The position numbers and the translations under genes are program-made. The notes beneath the pieces were generated by a model that saw only the letters and a program-made list of their open reading frames with translations, was not told the origin of the DNA and ran no database searches. This document shows positions 1 through 9,844 of a stretch of 64,000 nucleotides of DNA, piece after piece. Position 1 is the stretch's first letter; each line of letters opens with the position of its first letter. This DNA comes from Tolumonas auensis DSM 9187 (GTDB lineage: Bacteria > Pseudomonadota > Gammaproteobacteria > Enterobacterales > Aeromonadaceae): the NCBI RefSeq assembly GCF_000023065.1, contig NC_012691.1, positions 1,594,501 to 1,658,500 of the forward strand. Reading direction: 5' to 3'.

Positions 1-91
1 CCAGCAATGCGTCCGTTTTCGGGTTAAACCCGGCAGTTTCAACATCAATCACAACCGGGTAATAACCGCGAAAGCGTTCTTTCAAGCACAT
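1..91 (-). CDS. rnt: Ribonuclease T, N-terminal fragment (cut by window edge)
   Basis: Only the first 30 codons are in the window, from an ATG at 91 reading leftwards; an in-frame TAA lies nine codons upstream of that ATG. The peptide starts [20 protein letters not shown] and continues [10 protein letters not shown]. This matches the start of RNase T, the DEDD-family 3'-5' exoribonuclease that trims tRNA and other stable RNA 3' ends. The D-V-E of the stretch is the first metal-binding exonuclease motif. The rest of the gene lies beyond the left edge, so its integrity cannot be judged. In E. coli, rnt lies next to gloA, which is also nearby here. Confidence 0.8.
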   Translation of the reverse strand, partial: MCLKERFRGYYPVVIDVETAGFNPKTDALL

Positions 92-124
92 AAACAGATA
101 CCAACTCAGAATGAATTATAAAAA

Positions 125-1390
125 TTAAGGTTCGCGGATTTCCTGCGTGCTCATCAGGCCCATTTTTTCAAACAGGCTAAACAGCAGACTTACGACAATC
201 GCAAGTAAAGTAGCCAGTGCCATCCCTTTCAGAGAAACGGTGCCTACCTCGATATGCGCACCAGATAAACCGACGATCAGTACGATAGAGGTCAGGATCA
301 GGTTTTTCGGCTTGCTGTAATCTACTTTTGATTCAACCAGTATACGGATACCAGACGCTGCGATAACACCGAACAGCAGCAGGGAAACACCGCCCATTAC
401 CGCTACCGGGATACTACCAATGATCGCAGTAAATTTACCCAGGAATGCCATAACGATAGAAATCACCGCTGCACCGCCAATAACCCAGACGCTGTAAACG
501 CGGGTAATGGCCATTACACCGATATTTTCACCGTAGGTCGTAGTGGGTACTGAACCAAAGAAACCAGACAGTGTAGTCGAAACGCCATCACCCATCAGCG
601 AACGATGCAGACCAGGGTCTTTTTTCAGATCTTTGCCGATGATTTTTTCAGTCACGATAAAGTGACCGATATGCTCTGCAATTACAACGAACGCCGCAGG
701 TAAAACAGTGATGATGGCGCCCCAGTTCAGAACAGGGGTGTAAAACGTCGGGACAGAGAATACAGATGCGGTATTCACGGCATCAAACTTCACCATGCCC
801 ATCGACAGAGCCAGCAAATAACCGGCAACAATAGCAATCAGGATCGGGATAACGCCCAGGAAACCACGGAACAGAACGGAACCAAACACCACCACACCGA
901 AGGTGAACATAGAAACTGTTACCGTGGAAGCATCCAGAGTTTTTGCAGTTAATCCGGCCATATCAGCAGCAACCGGTGCCAGCTCCAGACCGATGATCGC
1001 AACGATAGCGCCCATTGCTGCCGGAGGGAAAACCACATCAATCCAGCGATAACCAAAGGTTTTAATAATTAAGGCAACCGAGATAAAGATAAGACCAGAA
1101 GCAATAAAGCCACCCAGTGCAGCTTCATAGCTAAGTGTGGTCATTACAGCAAATACAGGCGACAGAAATGCAAAACTGGAACCCAGATAGGCAGGCACTT
1201 TACCCTGACACAGTATCAGGTAAATCAACGTACCAATACCGTTGAATAACAATACAGTACCCGGATCGATTTTGAACAGCATCGGCACAAGAACGGATGC
1301 GCCGAACATGGCGAATAAATGTTGCAGGCTTAACGGAATGGATTGAAGCAACGGCGGGCGTTCATCAACCTGAATAATCTGTCTGCGCAC
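125..1390 (-). CDS. uraA: Uracil permease (NCS2 family), UraA
   Basis: Inner-membrane proton-coupled uracil importer of the nucleobase/ascorbate (NCS2) family. The first residues after the start (ERPPLLQ, then PLSLQHLFAMFG) and the overall 421-residue length fit UraA (429 in E. coli). The motif AEHIGH carries the Glu and His, and YGEN carries the second Glu, that contact uracil in the E. coli structure. I chose the GTG at 1390 because AAGGAG (1397-1402 on this strand) lies 6 bases upstream; a longer ATG frame reaching 1444 adds residues not found in the family. It is followed 33 bases later by rnt. No PurR site was recognised upstream. Confidence 0.93.
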   Translation of the reverse strand: MRRQIIQVDERPPLLQSIPLSLQHLFAMFGASVLVPMLFKIDPGTVLLFNGIGTLIYLILCQGKVPAYLGSSFAFLSPVFAVMTTLSYEAALGGFIASGLIFISVALIIKTFGYRWIDVVFPPAAMGAIVAIIGLELAPVAADMAGLTAKTLDASTVTVSMFTFGVVVFGSVLFRGFLGVIPILIAIVAGYLLALSMGMVKFDAVNTASVFSVPTFYTPVLNWGAIITVLPAAFVVIAEHIGHFIVTEKIIGKDLKKDPGLHRSLMGDGVSTTLSGFFGSVPTTTYGENIGVMAITRVYSVWVIGGAAVISIVMAFLGKFTAIIGSIPVAVMGGVSLLLFGVIAASGIRILVESKVDYSKPKNLILTSIVLIVGLSGAHIEVGTVSLKGMALATLLAIVVSLLFSLFEKMGLMSTQEIREP

Positions 1391-1575
1391 AGACGTCTCC
1401 TTTCTTTGAGTGAGGCAATCATAAAATCCAAAAAATCGGAACATTATCGCAAAAACAGGCTTCTATTTATATGGGGAACAGTATAAATAGCCATTGAAAT
1501 AATAATCCTGAATACCTGATTTTGTTGCCGGTAAGGGGAATAAAATGGGAGACGATGAGACGGTAGCCTGGTTGT

Positions 1576-1600
1576 AAAAACGGCCTCATCATGAGGCCGT
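1576..1600 (-). terminator. Rho-independent terminator of the rnf-nth-gloA operon
   Basis: A perfect 10-bp stem, ACGGCCTCAT with ATGAGGCCGT, spans 1580-1600. On the minus strand it is followed by a run of T residues (1576-1580). It lies 10 bases beyond the gloA stop codon. Confidence 0.85.
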
Positions 1601-1610
1601 CTTATATTGC

Positions 1611-2018
1611 TTAAGCGCCCAGACCTTTGCCAGCATCTTTCTTGTTAATCAGCTCGATCTTGTAACCATCCGGATCTTCAACAAAAGCGATAACCGTAGT
1701 ACCGCCTTTTACCGGGCCGGGTTCACGGGTGATTTTCGCACCAGCAGCACGAAGTGCATCGCAAGTGGCATAAATATCTTCCGCTTCCAGAGCAATGTGA
1801 CCATAAGCAGTACCCAGCTCATAGCTTTCAACGCCCCAGTTATAAGTCAACTCAATGACGGCTTCATCCGTTTCTTCACCATAACCAACGAAGGCCAGAG
1901 AGTATTTGTACTCTTCGTTGTCACTCTGACGCAGTAATTTCATACCTAAGACTTCAGTATAAAACTTAATAGAACGTTCTAAATTACCAACACGTAACAT
2001 GGTATGCAGAATGCGCAT
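1611..2018 (-). CDS. gloA: Lactoylglutathione lyase (glyoxalase I)
   Basis: Converts the methylglyoxal-glutathione hemithioacetal to S-lactoylglutathione in the cytoplasm, the first step of glyoxalase detoxification. The 135-residue protein equals the E. coli length and is nearly colinear with it. All four metal ligands are present: His5, Glu56, His74 (YGHIAL) and Glu122 (KIELI). This is the short, nickel-type bacterial class. The start lies 3 bases after the nth stop codon, and its GAGGAG ribosome site is inside the end of nth, so it is co-transcribed with nth and the rnf genes. An intrinsic terminator follows directly. Confidence 0.97.
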   Translation of the reverse strand: MRILHTMLRVGNLERSIKFYTEVLGMKLLRQSDNEEYKYSLAFVGYGEETDEAVIELTYNWGVESYELGTAYGHIALEAEDIYATCDALRAAGAKITREPGPVKGGTTVIAFVEDPDGYKIELINKKDAGKGLGA

Positions 2019-2021
2019 GGA

Positions 2022-2663
2022 TCACTCCTCTGGTTCAGTTTTCTGTTTATATTCACATAAATCTTCAATCAGACAAGAACCACAACGCGGCTTGCGGGCT
2101 ATGCAGGTATAGCGACCATGTAAAATCAGCCAGTGATGCACATCCAGTTTAAATTCAGCCGGAACATGTCTGAGTAATTTCTCTTCGACTTCGTTAACAT
2201 CTTTTCCCGGTGCAAAACCCGTACGGTTCGCAACCCGGAATATATGGGTATCCACTGCAATGGTTGGCCAGTCAAACGCCGTATTCAGCACCACATTCGC
2301 TGTTTTACGCCCGACCCCCGGTAACGCTTCCAGTGCGGCTCTGTTTTCCGGTACTTCGCCGTTATGTTTTTCCAGCAAGATCGCGCAGGTTTTTATGATG
2401 TTTTCTGCTTTGGCGTTATACAGTCCGATCGTTTTAATGTAGCTCTTCAACCCATCAACGCCCAGTGCCTGAATGGCTTCAGGGGTATTGGCGACCGGAT
2501 ATAACTTCGCCGTGGCTTTATTGACACTGACATCCGTAGCCTGCGCCGACAAAATAACGGAAATCAGTAGCTCAAACGGAGAAGTGTATTCCAGCTCCGT
2601 CGTTGGATTTGGATTGGCTTCCCGCAAGCGCTCAAGGATCTGACGACGTTTGTCTTTATTCAT
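2022..2663 (-). CDS. nth: Endonuclease III
   Basis: Bifunctional DNA glycosylase/AP lyase that removes oxidised pyrimidines in base-excision repair. The helix-hairpin-helix LPGVGRKTA holds the catalytic Lys120, and VDTH holds the catalytic Asp138. The C-terminal 4Fe-4S loop is intact: Cys187, Cys194, Cys197 and Cys203 in C-x6-C-x2-C-x5-C spacing. At 213 residues it is of normal length. It sits 3 bases after rnfE and 3 bases before gloA, the final repair gene of an rnf operon as in E. coli (rsxABCDGE-nth). Confidence 0.98.
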   Translation of the reverse strand: MNKDKRRQILERLREANPNPTTELEYTSPFELLISVILSAQATDVSVNKATAKLYPVANTPEAIQALGVDGLKSYIKTIGLYNAKAENIIKTCAILLEKHNGEVPENRAALEALPGVGRKTANVVLNTAFDWPTIAVDTHIFRVANRTGFAPGKDVNEVEEKLLRHVPAEFKLDVHHWLILHGRYTCIARKPRCGSCLIEDLCEYKQKTEPEE

Positions 2664-2666
2664 AAA

Positions 2667-3410
2667 TCAGAAAGTGGTTACCCGGACACGTTCAACCTGT
2701 GCTCTGACAGGAGCTTTTCTCCGGGCAAAGCGTGCATTCAGGGCATTTTTGGCTGCGATAAGGAAACCCAGCACCAGAAATGCGCCCGGCGGCAGAATCG
2801 CCAGCAGGAACGTAGTGTCGCTGTGATAAACATCAACGCGCAGTGCCGAGGCCCATGAACCGAACAGAACGTCAGCGCCTGCGAATAATGTTCCCTGACC
2901 CAGAATTTCCCGGATACTACCCAGTACAAAGAGTGTAACAGCGAATCCCATTCCCATCATGAAGCCGTCAAATGCAGATTTCAGCGGACTATTCTGGCTG
3001 GCGAATGCTTCAGCTCGTCCGGCAACAATACAGTTGGTCACGATCAAGGCGATAAAGATACCCAGCGATTTATATAACTCATAAACGTAGGCATTCATCA
3101 CTAGTTGCAGGCAGGTCACAATTGCCGCGATCAATAATACATAGATCGGAATACGGATCTCCGTCGGGATCCAACGCCGGAATAGAGAAATACCTAAGTT
3201 GGAGAGTGTGAGTACCAGCATAGTGGCGATACCCATACCCAGTGCGTTTGCGGCAGAGTTAGTCACAGCCAGCGTAGGACACAGCCCAAGAACCTGAACC
3301 AGGATTGGATTGTTTTTCCATAAACCTTGTTTGGCTATTTCAGTAAAACCGTTTCCGCTGACCTTTTGCTGCGGGGAGAGGTCATGACACCCTTTCGGTG
3401 AAGATTCCAT
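2667..3410 (-). CDS. rnfE: Rnf electron transport complex subunit E
   Basis: Integral membrane subunit of the Rnf ferredoxin:NAD oxidoreductase, paralogous to RnfA and to NqrD. The protein has about six hydrophobic segments and the family hallmarks [17 protein letters not shown] and the cysteine in IVTNCIV. Its 247 residues exceed the roughly 230 of E. coli RsxE because of a polar N-terminal extension of some 15-20 residues before the conserved KQGLWKNN; a later start is possible but no better one is obvious. The start codon overlaps the rnfG stop by one base (TAATG), implying coupled translation. Confidence 0.95.
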   Translation of the reverse strand: MESSPKGCHDLSPQQKVSGNGFTEIAKQGLWKNNPILVQVLGLCPTLAVTNSAANALGMGIATMLVLTLSNLGISLFRRWIPTEIRIPIYVLLIAAIVTCLQLVMNAYVYELYKSLGIFIALIVTNCIVAGRAEAFASQNSPLKSAFDGFMMGMGFAVTLFVLGSIREILGQGTLFAGADVLFGSWASALRVDVYHSDTTFLLAILPPGAFLVLGFLIAAKNALNARFARRKAPVRAQVERVRVTTF

Positions 3411-4036
3411 TATTTCGCCTCACAGGCCGGGGCCTGTTCAATGAGTTCAGGATGCTGCTGCACCAGCAATAAAACATTTTTCAACTGTTTAACAATCGCC
3501 CGCGGGGTGATGGTGGCACCGGTAAAACTATCAAATTGTCCGCCATCTTTTTTTACCGCCCACAGTGCGTCATTTTCAACCGGTAATTTCTGGTGATTAA
3601 ACCCGTCTATCCAGCTGTTTTTACTGCGTTCAATTTTATCGCCTAAGCCCGGCGTTTCATGATGTTCAAGTACTTCTACCCGCTGAATTTCAGCATCTGT
3701 GCTTACGCCGGTCAGTAAACGGATAGAACCGCTATAACCATCAGGAGCAACTGATTCAATAATATAGCCCGTAATGGCGCCATTTTTACGAGCCAAATAA
3801 ACCGGATGAGAACGGCTGTTTCCCAGATAATCAGAGGTCAGTAACCGACATTCCTGATTTAAGTCATGATCGTACGAGCCAGTTGGCAGCATGCTGCCCA
3901 GAATTTGTTGTTGCTGGGATTGTTGTTGTGCGGCAATGACATCGTGTGTTTTGTAATCAGTAAAAACAATGGCACCGGTACAGATCAAAGCAAAGAAGCT
4001 TAACCGCAGGCCATTTTTTTGCATCGATTTCAGCAT
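3410..4036 (-). CDS. rnfG: Rnf electron transport complex subunit G
   Basis: Membrane-anchored, periplasm-facing flavoprotein subunit of Rnf. One N-terminal transmembrane helix (about residues 11-27) is followed by the FMN-binding domain. The flavinylation motif is present as SFTGATIT, with Thr175 the expected residue for covalent FMN. A glutamine-rich stretch follows the anchor (about residues 37-44). Length is 208 residues against 206 in E. coli RsxG. It starts 2 bases beyond the rnfD stop and overlaps rnfE by one base. Confidence 0.96.
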   Translation of the reverse strand: MLKSMQKNGLRLSFFALICTGAIVFTDYKTHDVIAAQQQSQQQQILGSMLPTGSYDHDLNQECRLLTSDYLGNSRSHPVYLARKNGAITGYIIESVAPDGYSGSIRLLTGVSTDAEIQRVEVLEHHETPGLGDKIERSKNSWIDGFNHQKLPVENDALWAVKKDGGQFDSFTGATITPRAIVKQLKNVLLLVQQHPELIEQAPACEAK

Positions 4037-4038
4037 GA

Positions 4039-5085
4039 TTAGTGTCCGTAAACGCGTGACTGGCTGTATTTGTCGATCAATGGCACCAGAATATTACAAA
4101 GCAATACCGAGAACGCCACACCATCCGGATAGCCACCAAAATGGCGGATAATAAAGACTAATCCCCCGACCAATGCACCAAAAACAAGGCGCCCCCGGGA
4201 CGTTGTGCTGCTGGTTACCGGATCAGTAATGATAAAGAAAGCCCCCAGCATTGTTGCACCACTCAGTAACTCGATTTCCGGCATAGCAAATTGAGCCGGC
4301 GCCAGATAATGCGCCAGCGCACTGGCCGCAGCGAGCGTACCGAGCATGGCAACGGGTGTCTGCCATGGGATAAGTCGCAGCATAAATAACAAAATGCCAC
4401 CAGCCAGAAAGCTCAGATTAATCCAGCGCCAGCCCTCATGACTAACTGCCGTAAAATTCGCGGAAGTAACCAGAGTATCAACTGAATGTCCGCGTTTTGA
4501 TTCGGTTTTCAGATGATCCAGTGGTGTTGCCATTGTGGATCCATCAACCAGCGTTTTTAGTTGATAATTTGTCAGTCCTTCACTGGTTTTACCCTGAAAG
4601 ATAACCGCAGCGGTTTCGGCCGGAGACAGCAGTTGTGCGGTCACAGCCTGAGGTGCCATCCAGTTTGTCATTGGGGCCGGGAAAGAGACCAGTAACAGGA
4701 CGTAACCGACCATGGCCGGATTAAATGGATTCTGGCCAAGACCACCATACAATTGCTTGGCAATAATGATGGCGAATGCAGTAGCTAACACTACCATCCA
4801 CCAGGGTAGTAATGGCGGGATTGCAACGGCGATCAGTGCTGCAGTCAGCAGGGCACTGCTGTCTTTCAACGACGCGGATACAACATAATTCCGCATGCGC
4901 AGAATGACAGCTTCAGACACAAGCGCGGTCAAGATGGCCAGCCCAAGCTGAAATAATACGCCCCAGCCGAACAGGTAGCATTGCGCAGCAATACCCGGAA
5001 CTAACGCCAGCAGTGTCAGTCGCATAACACTGCTAGTGCTTTTCTGGCTATGACCATGTGGTGAAACGGCAATCGCAAATGACAT
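4039..5085 (-). CDS. rnfD: Rnf electron transport complex subunit D
   Basis: Polytopic membrane subunit homologous to NqrB, carrying a second covalently bound FMN. The flavinylation region reads GSTMATPLD, with Thr187 in the place of the known FMN-threonine of RnfD. Other conserved blocks are GGLGQNPFNPAM (about 114-125) and SGATMLGAFFIITDP. The 348-residue length is normal (352 in E. coli). The gene starts 5 bases downstream of rnfC in the operon. Confidence 0.96.
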   Translation of the reverse strand: MSFAIAVSPHGHSQKSTSSVMRLTLLALVPGIAAQCYLFGWGVLFQLGLAILTALVSEAVILRMRNYVVSASLKDSSALLTAALIAVAIPPLLPWWMVVLATAFAIIIAKQLYGGLGQNPFNPAMVGYVLLLVSFPAPMTNWMAPQAVTAQLLSPAETAAVIFQGKTSEGLTNYQLKTLVDGSTMATPLDHLKTESKRGHSVDTLVTSANFTAVSHEGWRWINLSFLAGGILLFMLRLIPWQTPVAMLGTLAAASALAHYLAPAQFAMPEIELLSGATMLGAFFIITDPVTSSTTSRGRLVFGALVGGLVFIIRHFGGYPDGVAFSVLLCNILVPLIDKYSQSRVYGH

Positions 5086-5090
5086 GAAAC

Positions 5091-7205
5091 TTATTCCTGT
5101 TGTTCTTTGTTCTGGGCGGCCTCAGCTTCAGCCTGCGCTTTCTTTGCCTTTACTCTGGCAATCGCGGCGGCCACAGCTGCTTTCTTTGCTGCTTCGGGAT
5201 CTGCAGGTTCGGCTGATATTTCTGCTGAAGTAGCGACAGGCTGCTCTGCCTGCAATTTCTTCGCTTTGGCTCTCGCAATCGCTGCAGCGACAGCGGCCTT
5301 TCTGGCAGCATCCGGATCATCCGGCGTCACCGTTGTGTCAGACTTAGCGGCTTCCGCGGATTGCTCAGATTCTGCTTTTTTGGCTTTCACTCTGGCGATC
5401 GCCGCCGCCACAGCCGCCTTCTTGATACTTTCAGCATCAGCGGATGCAGTCGGAGCATCGGCATTTGCTGATACAGAGGCAGATTCACCAGCAGCAATTT
5501 CTGCTTTACGCGCTTTGGCTCTGGCTAAAGCTGCAGCCACTGCGGCTTTGCGGGCATCATCGGCAGGAACAGCTGTACCTGTTGCCGCCGGGAGGTGTGC
5601 TTTTTCAGTCTGGTGCTGTATAGCCTGAGCTTTACGGGCTTCCCGTTCTGACCGCATATCTGCATCGGCCGGGGCAGTTTTATTCTGCTGGGCCTTAAGT
5701 CGCATAATGGCTGCAGCAACAGGATCTGCCTCCGCTGACGATAGCGGACGTGCCGCTACAGGCGGAACATGCGCCTCACGGGCCCGGCGTTCTTCTTCCA
5801 GACGTAGTTTCTTTGCTTCAAAGCGTAATTTTGCTCGTTCGGCTTGAGCGGCTTCTTCCCGAAGATGCTGGATTTCCGCTTTTTCCTGACGGTAGTAATG
5901 TACCAGCGGAATATTGCTCGGACATACCCATGCGCAGGCACCACATTCAATACAATCAGATAAATTGTATTTTTCAGCATTCTCGTGGTCACCGGCTTTG
6001 CTGTACCAATAGAGCTGTTGTGGCAGCAGTTTTACCGGGCACACTTCCGCACATTTACTGCAACGAATGCAGTTCATTTCATCGTCACGCGGCGGCAACT
6101 CAGCCACACTGGGCGCCAGCAGACAGTTGGTGATTTTGACTACCGGCACATCAGCATGCGGCAGGGTAAAGCCCATCATTGAGCCACCCATGATCACGCG
6201 CTGACGCGGCTCCGGGATCAATGAGAACTGAGCCAGTAACCAGCGAACGGAAGAACCTAAACGTACCCAGGCATTACCGGGTTTTTTAAATTGTGTGCCG
6301 GTTAATGTAACAACCCGGCGGACCAGCGGTTCATCTTCGATGATGGCTTGCCGGATTGCGTAGGTTGTACCCACATTAACCATGACGACACCCATTGACA
6401 GTGAACGACCGCCAGACGGAACTTGTCTTCCCGTCAGGATTTCGATCAGCTGACGAGCACTTCCTGACGGATATTTCGTCGGGATAACACGCACAATCAC
6501 ATCATCAGGCAAGGGGTTGAGCAGAAAAGCAGAAATAGCCTCTGGTTTATTATCTTCAATGGCAATAATGGTAATAGTCGGACGCAGAATATGCTTGATG
6601 ATCTCAATACCTTCCAGGATCTCTCTTGCATGCTCACGCATCAGACGGTCATCTGCTGTAATGTAAGGCTCACATTCAGCACCGTTGATAATCACAATCT
6701 CGGCTTTTTCACGCGCAACACTTAATTTGGCGTAAGTAGGAAAACCGGCACCACCAAGGCCTGCAATACCTGCCTGTCGGATACGCTCAAAGAGTTGAAT
6801 CGAATCATACTGGTGGAAATCAGGCCACGGCTCACATTCACGCCATTGATCAAGACCATCAGGCTTAATGTGAATACAAGGTTCACTTAATCCGGATGGA
6901 TGCGCGACGGTGTGCAGCTCAATCGCGGTAATAACTCCGGAAGTGCTGGCATGCACCGGCACTTCCATTGGATGATCACTGGCAGTCAGTTGCTGCCCGG
7001 CTAATACACGTTCACCCACTTTAACCAGCAAACGTCCGATTCTGCCGCTATGTTGTTTGATCGGAATAACCAGAAAAGGGGGGATGCCGGCATCGACCAA
7101 CGGTGTTTCACTTGATTCACGCTTATGCTCATCCGGATGCAGGCCACCATGGAAGTCCCAGATCTTGCCCTTACGGATTTTGCTGATGATATTGATAATA
7201 CTCAT
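5091..7205 (-). CDS. rnfC: Rnf electron transport complex subunit C with Ala/Lys repeat tail
   Basis: Soluble, membrane-associated subunit that accepts electrons and carries FMN/NADH-binding folds. A glycine-rich nucleotide loop ([13 protein letters not shown], about 149-161) is followed by two ferredoxin-type 4Fe-4S sites: Cys379/382/385/389 and Cys418/421/424/428. From about residue 550 to the end there are four tandem repeats of roughly 40 residues, each with a core like [17 protein letters not shown], forming a charged, probably helical tail. E. coli RsxC has a similar tail. The start overlaps the rnfB stop by four bases (ATGA). Confidence 0.96.
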   Translation of the reverse strand: MSIINIISKIRKGKIWDFHGGLHPDEHKRESSETPLVDAGIPPFLVIPIKQHSGRIGRLLVKVGERVLAGQQLTASDHPMEVPVHASTSGVITAIELHTVAHPSGLSEPCIHIKPDGLDQWRECEPWPDFHQYDSIQLFERIRQAGIAGLGGAGFPTYAKLSVAREKAEIVIINGAECEPYITADDRLMREHAREILEGIEIIKHILRPTITIIAIEDNKPEAISAFLLNPLPDDVIVRVIPTKYPSGSARQLIEILTGRQVPSGGRSLSMGVVMVNVGTTYAIRQAIIEDEPLVRRVVTLTGTQFKKPGNAWVRLGSSVRWLLAQFSLIPEPRQRVIMGGSMMGFTLPHADVPVVKITNCLLAPSVAELPPRDDEMNCIRCSKCAEVCPVKLLPQQLYWYSKAGDHENAEKYNLSDCIECGACAWVCPSNIPLVHYYRQEKAEIQHLREEAAQAERAKLRFEAKKLRLEEERRAREAHVPPVAARPLSSAEADPVAAAIMRLKAQQNKTAPADADMRSEREARKAQAIQHQTEKAHLPAATGTAVPADDARKAAVAAALARAKARKAEIAAGESASVSANADAPTASADAESIKKAAVAAAIARVKAKKAESEQSAEAAKSDTTVTPDDPDAARKAAVAAAIARAKAKKLQAEQPVATSAEISAEPADPEAAKKAAVAAAIARVKAKKAQAEAEAAQNKEQQE
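5120..5560 (-). repeat. Tandem coding repeat in rnfC (four units of about 120 bp)
   Basis: Four in-frame units start at about residues 550, 593, 633 and 672 of RnfC, a period of 39-43 residues. Each has a nearly identical 20-residue Ala/Lys/Arg core and a variable acidic or Ser/Thr-rich linker. The repeat also creates a long open frame on the opposite strand that is not a gene. Confidence 0.8.
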
Positions 7206-7759
7206 TGCACCATTCTCACCGGAATTGTTTCAACATCCCACTTCCAGCGATCAGGCGTGGCGGGTAATTCAATCATTTCAATACAATTAGTCGGGCAGGG
7301 GTCGACGCATAAATCACAACCGGTGCATTCACTGCGTAAAATGGTATGCATCAGTTTGGGCGCACCAATAATGGCATCGACAGGACAAGCCTGAATGCAT
7401 TTGGTACAGCCGATACAGAGATTCTCGTGAATAAATGCCACTCGTTTTGGCGGCGCCATCAGCAATTCATTATCATCCGATGGCGGTTCAACCCCCATTA
7501 GATCGGCAATATTCTGAATAGTCTGCGCACCACCCGGAACACATTTATTGATACTGTCACCATTGGCAATCGCCTCTGCATAAGGGCGACATCCCGGATA
7601 GCCACATTGACCACATTGTGTTTGCGGTAATAAAGCATCCAGCTGATCCACAATCGGATCGGATTCCACTTTAAAGTGGATCGCAGCAAAGCCCAGCAGC
7701 AACCCGAAAATGAGTGCCAGTGCAGCAAAGATAAGAATAATCAGTAAGATATGGTTCAT
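7202..7759 (-). CDS. rnfB: Rnf electron transport complex subunit B (ferredoxin-like)
   Basis: Iron-sulfur subunit that takes electrons from ferredoxin. An N-terminal membrane helix (about 4-26) is followed by a four-cysteine domain (Cys49, 52, 57, 73) and two bacterial ferredoxin 4Fe-4S motifs (Cys115/118/121/125 and Cys145/148/151/155). The length, 185 residues, is close to E. coli RsxB (192). It follows rnfA with a 3-base gap and overlaps rnfC by four bases. Confidence 0.97.
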   Translation of the reverse strand: MNHILLIILIFAALALIFGLLLGFAAIHFKVESDPIVDQLDALLPQTQCGQCGYPGCRPYAEAIANGDSINKCVPGGAQTIQNIADLMGVEPPSDDNELLMAPPKRVAFIHENLCIGCTKCIQACPVDAIIGAPKLMHTILRSECTGCDLCVDPCPTNCIEMIELPATPDRWKWDVETIPVRMVQ

Positions 7760-7762
7760 ATA

Positions 7763-8344
7763 TTAGAGCTTAATCAGGCCGGTAAAACCAAGAAATGCCA
7801 GTGACATCAGTCCGGCGGTAACCATCCCAATTGCAATACCCTGAAACGGCGCGGGGACATCTGCGGCGGCCAGTCGTTCACGTAAACTGGCAAACAGAAT
7901 CAACACCAGCATAAAGCCTAAACCACCGCCAAAACCATAAACCACGCTCTGCATGAAATTATGCTGCATGGTGATATTCAGAAGAGCCAGGCCAAGCACA
8001 ATACAGTTGGTGGTGATTAATGGCAGGTAGATCCCCAAAATACGATAGAGATCCGGGGCACTTTTATGGATCACCATTTCAGTAAACTGAACAACGACAG
8101 CGATAACCAAAATAAAAGCCAGTGTACTGAGAGATTCTGCAGCAAGCGGTACCAGCAAATAATGCTGCACCAGATATGCGAAAGCGGATGTCAGAGTCAG
8201 CACGAATGTGGTTGCCAGACCCATACCTACGGCAGGCTCAATTTTTTTGGATACCCCCATAAACGGGCATAATCCTAAAAACTTAACCAGAACAAAATTG
8301 TTAACCAGAACCGTACTAATTAAAAGTAACAGGTATTCCAACAT
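7763..8344 (-). CDS. rnfA: Rnf electron transport complex subunit A
   Basis: First gene of the rnf operon; six-helix membrane subunit paralogous to RnfE and NqrE. The conserved [20 protein letters not shown] block and the second cysteine in ITTNCIV are intact; these cysteines hold an intramembrane iron-sulfur centre in the family. I use the ATG at 8344, which gives 193 residues exactly as in E. coli RsxA and is preceded by GAGGT; an upstream start at 8374 would add ten unsupported residues. The promoter should lie between 8345 and the divergent gene at 8487. Confidence 0.97.
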   Translation of the reverse strand: MLEYLLLLISTVLVNNFVLVKFLGLCPFMGVSKKIEPAVGMGLATTFVLTLTSAFAYLVQHYLLVPLAAESLSTLAFILVIAVVVQFTEMVIHKSAPDLYRILGIYLPLITTNCIVLGLALLNITMQHNFMQSVVYGFGGGLGFMLVLILFASLRERLAAADVPAPFQGIAIGMVTAGLMSLAFLGFTGLIKL

Positions 8345-8486
8345 GATACATACCTCAGCTTGCAAGCGCCGCATATTATCTTCGTATGTACGAAGCTTAA
8401 CAACCGTTAAACCGAAGGGTTTCTGGATATTAGTATACCGAACGGCTAGACTTTGCTCTCTTTAGCCCCATATCCAGGAGGTAATT

Positions 8487-9389
8487 TTGGGCGTCCTTCC
8501 AATGCTGGCACTTACTATTGCCATGCTGCTTTGGTCCAGTGCATTTATCTCGTTAAAATATCTGCTGGATTTCTTTCATCCCACGCAGATTGTTTTCATC
8601 CGTATGCTGATTGCCAGCGGCTGTTTTTTATTCTTCGGCCGGAAACTTTTACAATTTCGTTATCAGGCCGGCGATTGGCGCTGGCTGGTGATCATGGGAA
8701 TTGCGGAACCCTGTCTCTACTTTTTATTTGAGACTTCTGCACTACAATATACAACCGCCGGGCAGGCGGGCGTTATTACAGCAACATTACCGCTTCTGGC
8801 CTCGATCGCCGCATTCCTTGTATTGAAAGAACGGATCGGAAAACCACAAATTCTCGGCTTTGTTATCGCAATTCTGGGGTGTACCGCATTGAGTATGGCA
8901 GGTCAGAGTGATGAACAAGCCAGTAATCCATTATTGGGTAATTCATTAGAGTTTATGGCGATGTTGTGTGGTGCGGTTTATTCAATTTCAATCCGCAGAC
9001 TATCATCCCGCTATTCCGTTCTGGTATTAACGGCATTTCAGGCTTTTGTCGGTAGTCTTTTTTTCGGACCGTTAGCATTACAGCATGCAATGCCGGCCGA
9101 TGTTTCTCTGCTCCAGTGGGGAAGCCTGATCTATCTGGCAACAATAGTAACCATCGGTGCTTACTGGCTGTATAACTGGGCAATCAGTAAAGTAGCAGTA
9201 TCACTGGCCACTGCTTACATTAATCTGATCCCGGTGTTTACTTTATTACTGGCATTCTGGCTATTGAATGAGCGGTTAAACTTCTGGCAGTGTGTCGCGT
9301 GTGGTGCTGTGTTTATCGGGGTTGTGATCAGTCAGTTGCCGGAAAAAGTGGCCGTGACAGCAAGAGAACAGGTTCCGGAGAGTCTTTAA
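8487..9389 (+). CDS. EamA/DMT-family transporter (two EamA domains)
   Basis: Ten predicted membrane helices arranged as two EamA repeats mark it as a drug/metabolite exporter of the RhaT/YdcZ/RarD superfamily; the substrate cannot be read from sequence. Conserved features are WSSAFISLKYL in the first helix and GAYWLYNWAISK in the second repeat. The start is taken as TTG at 8487 because AGGAGGT lies at 8476-8482; the first ATG (8502) is too far from it. It is divergent from rnfA and convergent with the DUF2750 gene. At 300 residues it is full length. Confidence 0.85.
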   Translation: MGVLPMLALTIAMLLWSSAFISLKYLLDFFHPTQIVFIRMLIASGCFLFFGRKLLQFRYQAGDWRWLVIMGIAEPCLYFLFETSALQYTTAGQAGVITATLPLLASIAAFLVLKERIGKPQILGFVIAILGCTALSMAGQSDEQASNPLLGNSLEFMAMLCGAVYSISIRRLSSRYSVLVLTAFQAFVGSLFFGPLALQHAMPADVSLLQWGSLIYLATIVTIGAYWLYNWAISKVAVSLATAYINLIPVFTLLLAFWLLNERLNFWQCVACGAVFIGVVISQLPEKVAVTAREQVPESL

Positions 9390-9397
9390 TGCGGGAT

Positions 9398-9430
9398 AGC
9401 ACACGAGGGGAAGGAAATCCCCCCGTGCTT
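9398..9430. terminator. Possible terminator between convergent genes
   Basis: GCAC at the left and GTGC at the right enclose a G-rich arm (GAGGGG) facing a C-rich arm (CCCCCC), giving an imperfect stem in the short gap between two convergent genes. There is no good T run on either side, so this is weak. Confidence 0.35.
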
Positions 9431-9437
9431 TCAGCCA

Positions 9438-9791
9438 TTATTCGAAATGAGATAATGCCCGGGCGAAATCCATCACTTCTACTTCCGCACCGCTCAGTGT
9501 TTCATCCCATTCCACACCAATCAGTACACCGTCAGCATGCAACTCGTTAACCCACTCATCATAAAACTCATCCAGAGGGATGGCTGCCGGTTCATAATCT
9601 TTCCATTCATCACAGCACAACAGTTTCGCGGCACGTTCAGATGACCACAAAGGCATTACATCGACCGCATCGTCATCAGAGGAGTCGCAAACCACCCATT
9701 CATCTTCAACCTGCAGCCCCCACAAAACACCGCTGTCTTTCACTTCAGTGATAAATTTTTCCGGAATATGCAGTTCAGTATGGTCGGTCAT
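9438..9791 (-). CDS. DUF2750 family protein
   Basis: Small acidic cytoplasmic protein of 117 residues. The pattern with an early GVLWGL, a central acidic stretch, the block DEFYDEWVNELHADGVLIGVEWD and the final short hydrophobic stretch resembles the DUF2750 family as I know it; no biochemical function is established. No signal peptide or membrane segment is seen. It stands alone between the exporter gene and ygjP on the minus strand. Confidence 0.75.
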   Translation of the reverse strand: MTDHTELHIPEKFITEVKDSGVLWGLQVEDEWVVCDSSDDDAVDVMPLWSSERAAKLLCCDEWKDYEPAAIPLDEFYDEWVNELHADGVLIGVEWDETLSGAEVEVMDFARALSHFE

Positions 9792-9844
9792 TTTTAAGTT
9801 CCAAATTCAGTGGATGATAACGATTGTGTATTGTAGCGGAAAAT

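Noticed and set aside
5107-5628. 173-codon open frame on the plus strand inside rnfC
   Set aside because: It is the reverse complement of the Ala/Lys repeat of RnfC. Its Ala/Phe-rich low-complexity product and the strong case for rnfC make it an artefact.
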